NCBI GenBank assembly: GCA_051453625.1
Contig: JBOZIK010000001.1
Span: forward strand, 155,489,245 to 155,526,183
From: Welwitschia mirabilis
Lineage: Eukaryota > Gnetophyta > Gnetopsida > Welwitschiales
Direction: 5' to 3'
DNA: 36,939 nt
Shown in pieces: positions 23,806 through 33,317 of this stretch (its first letter is position 1; each line of letters begins with the position of its first letter). The notes beneath the pieces are model-generated. The model saw only the letters and a program-made list of their open reading frames with translations. It did not search any database and was not told the origin of the DNA. The translations under genes were made by a program, and so were the position numbers.

Positions 23806-24144
23806 TGTTACGAACCCAGTCATAACTATGACAAATGGAACATAGCAATTGAAAATAGGGTAACCACTTCAAGTGGGTCAGGCCTCCATTTAAGCACTTC
23901 GAGGGTGATTAGCCTCCAAATATAAGAATCCAAGTCTTTATTCAATGATGCTAAAGCATTATAATACCCACTTATTTATAGGACACAGGTCCTTTACAAC
24001 AAAACTCCTAATCAATGTGGGACTATAGAGAAATAACATAAAATAACAGACTATGGGGCCCCTTAACAAATTATGGGGCTAATAACAAGAATTATATGAA
24101 TACTATGATAATAAATTATGGAGATAAATTATGAAGTCACAACA
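23806..24144 (-). repeat. Element B 5' LTR
   Basis: 339 bp, TGTTACGAACCC to GTCACAACA. It is longer than the 3' LTR because of an AT-rich segment (about 24055-24130) in which an AATTATGG phrase is repeated. It shares the TTTATAGGACACAGGTCCT promoter region with the other LTR. Confidence 0.9.
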
Positions 24145-24149
24145 CTCCT
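24145..24149. repeat. Target-site duplication of element B, right copy
   Basis: CTCCT, identical to 22290-22294. Confidence 0.85.
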
Positions 24150-24718
24150 TTCCACAGTTTTGGCATTTGGGAAGACGTTCGCTCTCAAAATCAAGTAGGT
24201 GACTCAGCACTACCCCAGATTATTACCAAAAGGAAGAGGAGAGGGGTCTAAAAATAGGAAGCTTATTACTAAAACTAGGGAAAATCCGCTTTTTACCAAA
24301 ATCAAATCTGGCTAATAAAATTACATTTGCATGTCTGAAAACCCCCTAAAATGCCTTCCGACTGAGCGGGTTAGATAATTTGATTCTCCATAGTCACTTA
24401 ACAAATAAACTTCAAATATGAATGAGGCTTTTATATTTTGGAGTCCCTATTTATTACCCAGAAGCAATTTCATGCCCTAAAAACTGATCTAAATGTTAAT
24501 AATTTTGTTATAATACATCAAGTGAAGTGCGAAAAATATGCAATGGGAGGCTCAAATCAGCGGAGTCATTGACCCCATTATACGCTGCAACAAACTATAG
24601 CAAACGACTACCATGAATGGCTATAGCAAATGACAATGAAAAAAAAAAGGATTCGAGTCCTCTAAGACATGATGATGCCATACCAACTTTGGGTACTAGA
24701 AAAATAGACTTAAGAATG
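24150..24718. other. Spacer between elements B and C, no assigned gene
   Basis: 569 bp, AT-rich, with no recognised motif. A short frame starting at 24617 (MAIANDNEKKKDSS...) runs into the LTR of element C. I see no family match and regard it as chance. Confidence 0.5.
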
Positions 24719-24772
24719 TATCACAATCGATGCTCTGATACCAATTATTACAATCGATGCTCTTGTACTAAT
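24719..24772 (-). repeat. Extra U5/PBS-like units at the left LTR of element C
   Basis: Two 25-27 bp units, 24721-24745 (TCACAATCGATGCTCTGATACCAAT) and 24746-24772, each repeat the inverted primer-site core (TGCTCTGATACCAAT and the mutated TGCTCTTGTACTAAT). They lie outside the TG-starting LTR core. The same arrangement is seen at the other LTR at 28100-28141. Confidence 0.7.
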
Positions 24773-25055
24773 TGTCATGATGCTCAGGAATTGGACTAAA
24801 GAAGAAAAGAAGAAAGAAAGAAAGGAAGAAGAAGGAAAGAAGAAAGGAAAAGGGGGATTGAACAGAAAGAAAAGAAAGAAATCAGAAAAATATGTAATTC
24901 AAGATTTTACTCATTCAACATGCCAATCCTCATTTGTGATGCTTAAATAGAAAAATGCATAAACAACTACTTAAGTGAGGCCGTATGCAGCCAATCTATG
25001 CATGTGATGATATAGATGAATGACATGGAAGGCAGACGTGGTCACAATTGTGACA
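24773..25055 (-). repeat. Element C 3' LTR core
   Basis: 283 bp, TGTCATGATGCTC to TTGTGACA. It starts with a 90-bp A/G-rich segment on the plus strand. It aligns with 28142-28431 with few differences, so the insertion is younger than element A. Confidence 0.85.
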
Positions 25056-25070
25056 CTCCCCTCCCCTAAA
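25056..25070 (-). promoter_or_regulatory. Element C polypurine tract
   Basis: The minus strand reads TTTAGGGGAGGGGAG immediately before the TGTCACAATTG start of the 3' LTR. Confidence 0.85.
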
Positions 25071-26508
25071 GGTGGCCCTTGTCTTTAAGGCTTCCCAAGT
25101 GGGCTCGTTGGGATTGAGACCAGACCATACAACGAGGACCTCGGTGACTGCTTGGCCTCCCTTCCTCACTAGTCAATGATCTACAATGGTGATCGGCTCT
25201 AGCTTAATTTCTCCCTAGTCATCCGTCAGTGGTAGCTCTTGCGTGGGGGTGATGAATGGGCCAACCCTCTTCTTGAGTTGAGACACATGGAAAATGGGAT
25301 GAATGCATGAACTCTCGGGCTGCTTAAGCTCATACGCCACCTGACCCACCTTTCTTAGTATCTCATACGGCCTATAATATTTTTCTGCGAGTTTCTGGTT
25401 TAGCCTGGCGACTACTCACATCTGCCTATAGGGTTGCAACTTGTGGTAGACAAGGTTCCCTTTGACAAACTCCCTTTCGATCCTCTTCTGATCCGTGAAT
25501 TACTTCATTCGATTTTGGGCCTTCTGTAGCTTCTCCTTTAGCAGTTTTATCGCAGTGCCTTTGTCTCGGAGGAACTCATATGCTTCACCGTCATTGCCAC
25601 AGTTAGCTGCCTGGAACCCATATTGTGGGGGATGACAACCATAGAGAGCTAGGAATGGGGCGGTATCAAGGGACGAATGGTAATTTGTGTTGTACCAGTA
25701 CTCTATGAGAGGGAGCCAGTGCTTTCATCTCCTTGGCTTCGCACCAGTCATGCACCTTAAATAGCATTTTAAATATTGGTTGACACGCTCGGCCTATCCG
25801 TCTGTTTGCGAGTGGTAGGCAGTGCTCATCTTTAGGGCCACACCGATTGTTTGGAAGAGATCCTTCCAGAAGCGACTAGTAAAAACCTTATCCTGATCAT
25901 TAACAATCGACCTTGGCAAGCCATGTAACTTGTAGATGTGGTCAACAAAGAGCTGAGCCACCTGTGTAGTCGTGTAGGGGTGTGAGAGGGCCACGAAGTG
26001 AGCATACTTCGTGAATCAGTCTACCACAACCCAGATGACATCTGCCCCTCTAGATTTGGGAAGCCCCTCGATAAAATCCATAGATAGGTCCTGCCATGCT
26101 CCATTTGAACCTAGTAAAGATTGTAAGAGGCTTGGGTAAGGCGCATGCTCCCCTTTGTTCCACTGGCAAACGTCACATTTACCGACTACTCTCTTGACAT
26201 CAACTTTTATTTCCTTCCAGTAGCAGAGCCCCTTTAGCTGCTTATAGGTGGCTAAGGTCCTAGAATGCCCTTCTACGGGGTCCCCATGTACCCTGTCTAT
26301 CAGCTGTCACTTAAGCTTCAAGTTTACACCCACATATACTTTACCCTTATAGCATAGGAGCTTATTGATATAGGTAAATCTCGGTTGGCTGTTGCCTTGT
26401 TCCTAGATCTCATTGATAAGCTCTTGCGCCCATGGGTCATACTCATAGCTAGCCTTTACTTCTTGCAATCAAATGGGGATCACAATAGTAATTGCCTTGT
26501 CCACTATG
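25071..26508 (-). pseudogene. Ty3/gypsy integrase with chromodomain-like tail, degraded
   Basis: The minus-strand translation, read through stops, gives a full integrase. The zinc-binding segment has HGDPVEGH and later CDVC (HHCC pattern). The catalytic core has D in LSMDFIEGLPKS (about 26076), D in IVNDQDKVFTSRFW (about 25897) and E in the AERVN segment (about 25789), so the DDE triad is intact. The region 25994-25794 is open for 66 codons. The C terminus contains HPIFHVSQLKK, then TEVLVVWSGLNPNEPTWE, the usual chromodomain-like ending of plant chromoviruses, which targets insertion to marked chromatin. At least seven stops occur, several at positions where the family has W or Q (RR*KHW, TDG*AERVN, MK*FTDQ), consistent with C-to-T decay of methylated DNA. 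Not functional. Confidence 0.9.
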
Positions 26509-27104
26509 GTCACCAATTCAGACCCAATCAGCCATAATGATGTATGTTGGGTCCCACCTTCTAGCTTGAGAACTCTTCCCTTGTAATTGAATTGTAAGGA
26601 AAGGCAATTGAAATAAAATGTGATCAGACTAAATTCCTTAGGTATGTCGACTCCAAGGACCATGTTGCAACCACCAAGATTCATGACCCTGACATTCCAG
26701 TTGAATAAGTGTTCCCCCATCTCCCATTCTTGTTAGGAACACTCTAATCGGTTGATAAGCTTGGCTTCATTGGCTATTATCATAATTAACGGGTACGTCT
26801 TGATTGGAACCACACTTGTCCCCTTGAGAATCTTTGGATCCATGAAGGTATGGGTGCTTCCAGTGTCAATCAAGACAATAGCTAGGTTGCCATGGACTAA
26901 TGCTCTGATTCGTATGGGTGTGGGTGATGAATAATAGGAGATAGAATTGAGGGTTACCTCATTGCAGGCCTCGATATCCTTGGAGCTTAGCTCGGCTATG
27001 AGTTCGGTGAAATCCTCATTGGTTACCTCTTCACCTTCAATTACATTGAGCACTTTGGGTTTGCATCGGTGACCAGTTCCCATCAGTTGCCACATTTCCA
27101 GCAT
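26509..27104 (-). pseudogene. Ty3/gypsy aspartic protease region, RT-RH deleted after it
   Basis: Reading from 27104 downwards, the zinc-knuckle end (GHRCKPKVLNVIEG) is followed by a linker. Then comes the protease active site ALVHGNLAIVLIDTGSTHTF (catalytic D-T-G near 26860) and further down CNMVLGVDIPKEFS and the GRVLKLEGGTQH end. One frame break near 26725 separates the two halves. The protease would cut the polyprotein in the particle. After TSLWLIGSEL the sequence jumps to VTIVDKAIT..LQEVKASYEYDP, which normally lies beyond RNase H. The whole polymerase (about 450-500 codons by family standard) is therefore missing at about 26508. Confidence 0.88.
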
Positions 27105-28058
27105 TCACCCTTCTTGAATTCTTGGTTTGGTCGTTGCGATTAGCTAGATGTAGGACCTTGTGTTTGGGCAAGGGGTTGGCTCGGGTTCTTTGTGGTTTGG
27201 GGAAAGATCGGAAAGGGGTTTGAAGTGCACGTTTGATAGCCTCCACCTTGATCTCTTCTCTTTCTACGAACTTGTAAATCTCGTCCAAGTTTTGCAACTT
27301 CGCCTGGGCCACACTTTGTTTAATCTCATCACTGAGCCTGCTGATGAAATGGTAGACAAGCTAGACTTTAAGTATCGAAGGATTGAACTCAAGATAACTT
27401 GCCTTCAAATCCTCGAATCTATCGATGTAGTCCACCATCTTGCCTCATTGCTTGTGATTTTTGAGCTTATCAAATAGCTTGAGGGGATCTTACTTGTCAA
27501 ATTTGACAAGAGTTCATCCCAACTAACGAATACTTTGCCCACCAAGAAGTTATTATACCATTTCTCAACCTTTCAATTGAAATGCATGGCAGCTATTTCC
27601 CTCTTCTCTTGGTCTGGGATCCGATAATAAGTGAAGTAATGACTGCACTGCCGTAACTAGAATCTAGCATTGTCCCTAATGAATTTGAGAAGCTCAATCT
27701 TAGGATGAGGTGGATGTGGGTGGTGGGTAGTAGATGGCTGGTATAGTGCAATTGAAAATGTACAGAAAAGACGGCGGTTTGGTATTTGTGTATTAGGTGT
27801 GATGGGGCTCGGTATTGGGTTAGGCAAAATGCCATGTGAAGTTGAGGTTGAGCCTTCAGCTGGATCATTGTTTGGCATCAGCGACTTTCCTTCCACATTT
27901 TGCCAACTCAGGGGATTCTGGTCCAATCAAGAAGGGAGATCGGCATAGTTGCTAGCTTGCTCTTCCATCTATTGAGTGAGTTTCTCAAGTTGTTTCTGCA
28001 TTTGTTGTATTAATTCATAAAGATCAGGCTTCGCAGCATAGTCGGCTGATTCGGCCAT
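27105..28058 (-). pseudogene. gag: Ty3/gypsy gag, degraded
   Basis: The start is ATG 28058-28056 (MAESADYAAKPDLYELIQQM), shortly after the primer site. There is an early coiled-coil-like Q/E/L stretch with a stop, then a proline-rich spacer (NPIPSPITPNTQ). Next is the conserved PKIELLKFIRDN (family PKIEFPKFDG..N), then, after frameshifts, HYFTYYRIPDQEKREIAAMHF and KVEKWYNNFL. At the end a CCHC zinc knuckle is split by a frameshift and stop: C-W-K-C-G-N in one frame, GHRC in the next. The order and motifs fit the retrotransposon gag that binds element RNA. Multiple stops and at least two frameshifts make it a pseudogene. Confidence 0.87.
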
Positions 28059-28099
28059 GGTTTGAGAGCGGGTGCGCGCCAGGGTGTTGCCAGTGTCGG

Positions 28100-28141
28100 T
28101 GCTCTGATACCAATTGTCATAATTGATGCTCTGATACCAAT
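28100..28141 (-). promoter_or_regulatory. Duplicated tRNA-iMet primer binding site of element C
   Basis: On the minus strand TTGGTATCAGAGC occurs twice, 27 bp apart (28114-28100 and 28141-28127), separated by a copy of the LTR end (ATCAATTATGACA). Either copy could prime. Using the inner copy would place the outer one inside the LTR, and the extra units at 24719-24772 suggest this happened. Confidence 0.8.
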
Positions 28142-28431
28142 TATCACAATGCTCGGGAATTGAACTGAAGAAGAAAAGAAAATAAAGAAAGGAGAAGGGA
28201 AGAAGAAAGAAGAAGAAAGAAAAGGGGGGTTGAACAGAAAGGAAAGAAAGAAATCAGAAAAATATCTAATTCAAGATTTTATTCATTGAACATGCCAATC
28301 CTCATCCATTTGTGACGCTTAAATAGAAAAATGCATAAACAACTGCCTAAGTGAGGTCGTATGCGGCCAATCTATGCATGTGATGATATAGATGAATGAC
28401 ATGGAAGGCGGACGTGGTTACAATTGTGACA
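28142..28431 (-). repeat. Element C 5' LTR core
   Basis: 290 bp, aligned with 24773-25055. On the minus strand TATTTAAG serves as a TATA-like box and ATGAATAAAATC, about 50 bp downstream, as the poly(A) signal. Confidence 0.85.
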
Positions 28432-28840
28432 TTAGCCTCTTGATAATGTTCTAAATGAAGTTAATAACCAGTAGGAGCTTCACAACAAAGTGAGTGAATA
28501 CGTAAAAGAGAGGATTCTAGCACTACAGAAGAATAACCTGGGCTGGTATGAGAACGTATCAGTTGTTAAAACAAATTTAATGAAGTATCTGCCAAATTAT
28601 TTTGAGAAATGATAGTTGGAGAAGATGTTTTTCTTGTTTTCAGATCCTTATTTCAAGGAGAAGAATCATCGTTGCATAGTGATAAGCATTCTGTTGCTTG
28701 CAGAGTATCCCTATGCTTTAGAAGTTGAGGGTATTCTTTACATAATGACGGACATGGATGAATTAGGATAGTGGATGAAGTTATTTCTAGATTCCCATCC
28801 ACTATTTGAAGAGGTTTTAGACAAGGAGTTGAAAGTAGAT
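28432..28840 (+). pseudogene. Truncated pseudogene of tRNA (guanine-N7)-methyltransferase
   Basis: The plus strand encodes, without introns, ELHNKVSEYVKERILALQ, then VVKTNLMKYLPNYFEK, two stops, LEKMFFLFSDPYFKEKNHRC, VISILLLAEYPYALEV, GILYIMTDMDELG, a stop, WMKLFLDSHPLFEE. The order and wording match the C-terminal half of the METTL1/TrmB family, which makes m7G46 in tRNA with S-adenosylmethionine. The signature (F)FPDPHFKEKNHRRR is recognisable but has lost P, H and R residues. Similarity begins with a few frameshifted codons (ISL.. LF.EV) at the very edge of element C and fades after about 28840. The SAM-binding N-terminal half is absent, and I did not find it left of element C. Absence of introns would fit a retrocopy, or a single exon of a decayed gene. 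Confidence 0.82.
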
Positions 28841-29092
28841 TTGAATCTTTTCAATGCATATCCGCTTTCTCCTTATGCTTTGAGACTGTCATAATGGTCA
28901 GAAACCACATGGCTCCTCCTTCCACTAGCTTTTATACTAGATGAAAGGAGCAATTCACTTCAGACATGGAGTTATATGATACCATATATTTACGTATAAG
29001 GAAGACTCAAGGCTTTGAAGAGTGAACTAGATGAAATAATTCACCAACAGTCACTATTAAACAAAAATATAGTTTAGTTATAGATCATAAAA
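28841..29092 (+). other. ORF-like sequence downstream of the methyltransferase remnant
   Basis: Plus-strand frames with scattered stops read AFILDERSNSLQTWSYMIPYIYV and RLKALKSELDEIIHQQSLLNKN. The composition looks coding-like, but I recognise no family. It may be a frameshifted tail and 3' UTR of the same pseudogene, or another decayed gene. Confidence 0.3.
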
Positions 29093-29404
29093 TTGATTGA
29101 CAGTATTTTTCACTTTGTTGATTGGGAAGCAAATAATTTGTTTAGTCTAGTGGTAATAGAGTCTAAAATTGAAAATTCTAGATTGCTTGATGAAAGCATT
29201 TTGAAATGTAACAAAGAACCTCACAATAATTTGAGGTTATCATATGATACTCCTTCTCAGTTGGAAACCCTGGTCAACAATTCGAACATGTTATCTTATT
29301 CAAATGATGTCGATTGCAATAGTAGTATTGTTTCAACACTAAATGCACTTAATGATCCTAGTTATTTGATGGGGTTTACTACAAAACATTTAGTTCTTAA
29401 TTAA
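29093..29404 (+). CDS. Unrecognised 103-codon open frame
   Basis: An open frame from ATG at 29093 to a stop at 29404. The product is acidic to neutral, rich in N, S, L and D, with no transmembrane segment, no cysteine pattern and no motif I can name. The same frame runs upstream past the ATG to two close stops (near 29075-29085). The fragment may therefore be the open tail of a longer decayed coding region that includes 28841-29092. About 60 bp after its stop, another frame reads YEDNMRSMFWEWWLGKPKL (to 29544), which also looks protein-like. I infer a decayed multi-part gene. A chance frame in AT-rich DNA is the alternative. Confidence 0.25.
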   Translation: MIDSIFHFVDWEANNLFSLVVIESKIENSRLLDESILKCNKEPHNNLRLSYDTPSQLETLVNNSNMLSYSNDVDCNSSIVSTLNALNDPSYLMGFTTKHLVLN

Positions 29405-29544
29405 AAAAAATAGTTTTGCTATAAATATTTCCCTCCAATCATATGAGGACAATATGAGGTCCATGTTTTGGGAATGGTGGTTGGGTAAACCAAAGTTACA
29501 CCCAACATCAGTTTCTGAGATGAAGGTTAGCTTCATCACATAAT

Positions 29545-32289
29545 GAGTTGTAATTTTTCCCTTTTATCCTATTCTGTGATAGAGATGAACAAAGGTCCTA
29601 TTGTTCTTTAAATAAAGCTAAGAAAACATGAGATGTTCAATTATATCATTTTGCTTATTCTGATTTTCAATCTTCAAATATCTATTGTGAAACACTTTAG
29701 GATACCTCCTTAGAAGGAGGTGTTTTTGGTCTTCAATGAAGATGCATGATAACCATGTTCTTTTTTTATTTTTTTTAAAAAAATAAATGGTTATGTGAAG
29801 AGTCCTTTACAAAAGGCATTTATAGACTCAATTTGCCCTGGTTTTTACAAGGCACTTCAACATGTAATTTTTCTTTATCATAAAGCTTAAATTTATCTCC
29901 CCCTAAAAAATTTAAATAAGAGAATAAATAAAAAGGAGAAAAGCTAATTAAGTAGAAGGGTGGTGAACAAAAGTGGAAATGTAGGATTTTTGTATTATAG
30001 TTGCCCCCTTTTTGACATGGAATGAGTGAATAAGCCCCATGTCAAAAATAAAAGATAACTGAACATGTGTCTTAACGAAGATTTTCACATATGCAAGTTA
30101 TTTCACTATAAAGGCGAAGATCCAAAATGATGGAATACGATTTGAGTAAATGATGAACATGCAACTCGAAGGAAATTTAAACATGTGCATAAAATAGACG
30201 ATGAGTGTATGATTAGGTAGCGATGGAAGGTTATGAATGGAATAATAAGAGGTAATAAGGAAAATGATAGAGAAAAATATGTGCTTGACTAAAATGAAAG
30301 TAAATTAAAACAATTATATGAGAAATAGGAGGTAATAAAATGGGAGAGAAAAGAAGTAATACTAACAATCAAGAAAAAAGCATATGACAAAAGGAGTCTG
30401 GGTACTAATAGGTAATGAATTAACTAAAGACTAGAGATAGTACTAAAGAAATTTAGAGTAAATGCGAGAAATCACATTGAGATAATCAATTGCAAATAGT
30501 AGGGAGAAACTAGGTGAAAATGGATCAACACAGATAAGAAGAAGATTGATTTTAATGTGTCTAAATGTCAACATAGTAATGTCTATTCATATGAATCGTG
30601 AAATTATTCGGTATCATTAATGATGGTCTAATGCTAAATAACACAGAGTTTCATGTGATTAGGACAACGATTATGACAATATCTATGATCATTTTGCGAA
30701 GTATCAAAATAGTATTAGGACTATAACCTAATTCAATTATCAACTATAACAACAATTCAAATCTTATCAATTTATCATCCAATAATTAATATATTCTGAA
30801 TGCTCTCAAAGCCGTAGCTTTAAAGTAATGGGAAGTTAAGTCATGAAATTTTAAGAAAATACCATTCACTATGATGAGGGAAATGTAACCACTGTGAAGA
30901 GTATAAGAATCCACAAGCCAAAGCTAGATCGTGACCAACTGATGCTTCGGTAGAGTTTCCACAGCTACCATATCACATTGCCAAAGGCCCCTCCCAAGAA
31001 TATGTGCCCCGGTGCACTTGTAGTAGGACATCATGATTTTTTTCTTTTTCTTTTTCTTTATCTTTTTTTATTTATTTTTTTTAATGCATGATATTGATAT
31101 TTTACCAACTGACTTGAATTTTTTCTTTTTCGTCTTTTTTAGTTTTGAACATTGATTGATTATTTAGATGATAAATTGAAGATTTACTATTGAAGATAAG
31201 CATCAAATTTGATACAAATTGATACTAGGACATAAGAACATAAGGCATCGAATGTTATAGATGTATGAATGTCTTAAGATTGGGCGAAATCCAATCTTAC
31301 CACTATAAATATCGCAAAGTAGGAAAACTACTTTTGTGAAAACTCAAATGAACCCTGCTAAGGAGTCATTTAGGTAAAGATGAAGGAAAGACTTATCTCT
31401 TCATCAAGAGAACCTTCCTACTCAATTAATTCTACCAGGTTAACAACATTACAGTAATCATTAATGTAATCTCAGCTATTGTCCATTAACATTAAGTTCT
31501 TTCTTAGCATCTAAATTAAGAACTCAATAAAGTCATTCGAAATGCATTTCTCTGTAAAATAAGACTTTGATTATTTAAAAGTTAACTTATCAATAAGAAT
31601 ATATCCAAATGTCATGCAACAAAATAAAATAAGTTGATCAAAGATAAATGTTAATGATAAGTTCAGGAGGAATTGAGTGTAGAATATAAGGATGGATGTT
31701 TTGCATAAGAAGGTAATATGAAAGAGCTTCATATAAATAAATGTAGATGAATGCAATAAACTAGTATGATAAAAAAATGATGAGTTCAAGAATTTGGAAA
31801 TTTGGAATGCAAGAAAATGATTATAGGCTAATAGAGAAATCATTGGTAATAAATAGAACCCACTCTAAATTCAAGAGTTGCACACTAGGTATTTGTGAAA
31901 CCTTCAGCTTATGGAGGTCTATAGGATCATGTTCAAAATGTAAAAATGGAATGATTTACTTTTCTGAAATTTAAGATGATGATGAGTAAGATGCTTGAGA
32001 TCATGTCTTGACATTTTCCACTGTATGATTTCTTTCTAGTGGCATTGAATTTGAACTTTTAATAGGGTAACAATATAATTGCCTCATATCCATGATCTAA
32101 GAATGATCTAAAAGTAAATTAAATGCTATAGCATTGTTAATTACATGGAATTCTATGTCCTTTCCCTTTGAGCCACCTCAACTAGTAAGGTGATTGTTCC
32201 CTTGGATTTATCTTCATGATCATTAAAACCTCTAATAGTTATACTCTTTCTTAAGTCTAGTAGATGTTGTAAATTGAGCTTATCTAGAC
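29545..32289. other. AT-rich noncoding stretch with hairpins and T-rich tract
   Basis: No gene is seen. A perfect 8-bp-stem palindrome lies at 29704-29721 (ACCTCCTT AG AAGGAGGT). An inverted repeat lies at about 29748-29796 (ATAACCAT ... ATGGTTAT around T and A runs). A 12-bp inverted repeat TTTTTGACATGG / CCATGTCAAAAA lies at 30009-30020 and 30037-30048. A T-rich low-complexity tract lies at about 31037-31082. The short open frames in 31571-32386 have no protein-like features beyond AT-rich composition. Confidence 0.5.
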
Positions 32290-33317
32290 AAGATGATCCT
32301 ATGATGGCATCAAAAATGTCAATGAGCATGAGGAACAGATTATAATACACAAAACACCAAAAATAGAGGTGATCAAACAATAGCAAATGTGATCAAAGAG
32401 ACAATGTGCATCAGAGACAATAACACAATCATCAAAAAGAGCAGAAAGAAACATCCTAGATAGGAAAAAAATGCAAGGGAGAATACAAACACAAGGAAGA
32501 GGCAACAAAACATACAGGACAAAAATATAGTAATAGAAAATGCCACTAAAACAAGAGAGCAAGGCATCTCAAATACATCAAAGGAGAAAAGCGCCATCAA
32601 AAAAGCATTGCTGCCATCAAAGAGATGAATATAACAAATAGGTGAGCTGAAGAATGACATAGAAGCAGGACTCTAATATTACGAATTATAGAATCCAAGC
32701 AACAATACATAAAAATGATGACTTCAGCTTTATTACGGAAGAGAACAATAATTCAATCAATCAACATTTCTTATCAATCTTTGCTCTGAGATTTTAAATT
32801 TACATTCATTAGTTATCAAATCCTATCAAAATAGATTTGTATTATTTCTAAAGAATTATTGATTTACATCATTTTAAAGGTTAATGAACATTCACCAATT
32901 TTTGTTTTTATTTTTAACTTTTCTTTAGATTTTACAAGAAAAATATAAGCAAATTTTGACAATAGATAATTAGATATTTTAGGCAATCTAAATAATAGAT
33001 TAAGATATGGATTCTCTAATTTACTTAAGGTTTTCTTAGTGAATGTAATAATTTTAAGAATAAAAGAATATTTTAGATTTGATCTAAGAGAATATTATTC
33101 TAGAAAATTTTAAAATGACTCATTCCCAGTTAAAGTTGCTTAATTCTATTTTTTACTAAGGGTGGAAAGTTAGTTATGCAACATGCCAGTGATTAAGTTT
33201 TCTTTCTTATTTTATTGTTATTTTTAGCTTATAATCTTAATTATGCTAAAATATTATATTATTAAATCCATCCATCAAAAATCATAAAATACAAAATTGC
33301 AAAAAAATTTAGCAACA
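32290..33317 (+). repeat. Candidate LTR, plus orientation, ending before a TGG primer site
   Basis: A purine-rich zone (about 32290-32690) is followed by AT-rich sequence that ends TTGCAAAAAAATTTAGCAACA. Six bases later comes TGGTGCTAGAAGGAGGG, which has the form and place of a primer binding site. The end of this block resembles, in inverted orientation, the block that starts at 34097. The left limit is uncertain. The hydrophobic frames here on the minus strand result from the pyrimidine-rich strand. Confidence 0.45.

Larger units (their letters stand above)
22295..24144 (-). mobile_element. Element B: complete 1.85-kb deleted Ty3/gypsy element
   Basis: LTRs lie at 22295-22584 and 23806-24144, flanked by the perfect 5-bp duplication CTCCT. 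On the minus strand the 5' LTR is followed by a primer site TTGGTATCGGAGCC (one change from TTGGTATCAGAGCC). The 3' LTR is preceded by the purine tract GAAGGGGGATGGAA. Only about 1.2 kb of interior remains: a broken gag and the last 14 codons of the polyprotein. Protease, reverse transcriptase, RNase H and integrase are gone. Since both LTRs, both priming sites and the TSD are present, this looks like insertion of an already shortened RNA, or an internal deletion after insertion. Confidence 0.92.
24719..28431 (-). mobile_element. Element C: Ty3/gypsy chromovirus-like element lacking RT-RNase H
   Basis: Direct repeats at 24773-25055 and 28142-28431 are the LTR cores. Both have A/G-rich starts and the shared end ACAATTGTGACA. 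On the minus strand the order is 5' LTR, iMet primer site, gag, zinc knuckle, protease, integrase, chromodomain-like C terminus, purine tract TTTAGGGGAGGGGAG, 3' LTR. The reverse transcriptase and RNase H region is missing between protease and integrase, with the junction near 26510. Numerous in-frame stops replace W, Q and R codons. No target-site duplication is evident (GAATG or CTAAT on the left, TTAGC on the right), unlike elements A and B. The family is related to the fragment at 35646-36939. Confidence 0.9.

Noticed and set aside
24617-24799. 60-codon frame as the missing N-terminal half of the methyltransferase
   Set aside because: Its sequence has none of the expected conserved phrases of that family and it runs into repeated primer-site units of element C.
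26752-27477. Plus-strand frames over the protease and gag region
   Set aside because: They are shadows of the clearly recognisable minus-strand gypsy coding sequence.
32153-32660. Overlapping hydrophobic frames on the minus strand
   Set aside because: They show the same pyrimidine-strand effect. Three frames overlap and share the same composition, with no conserved motif.
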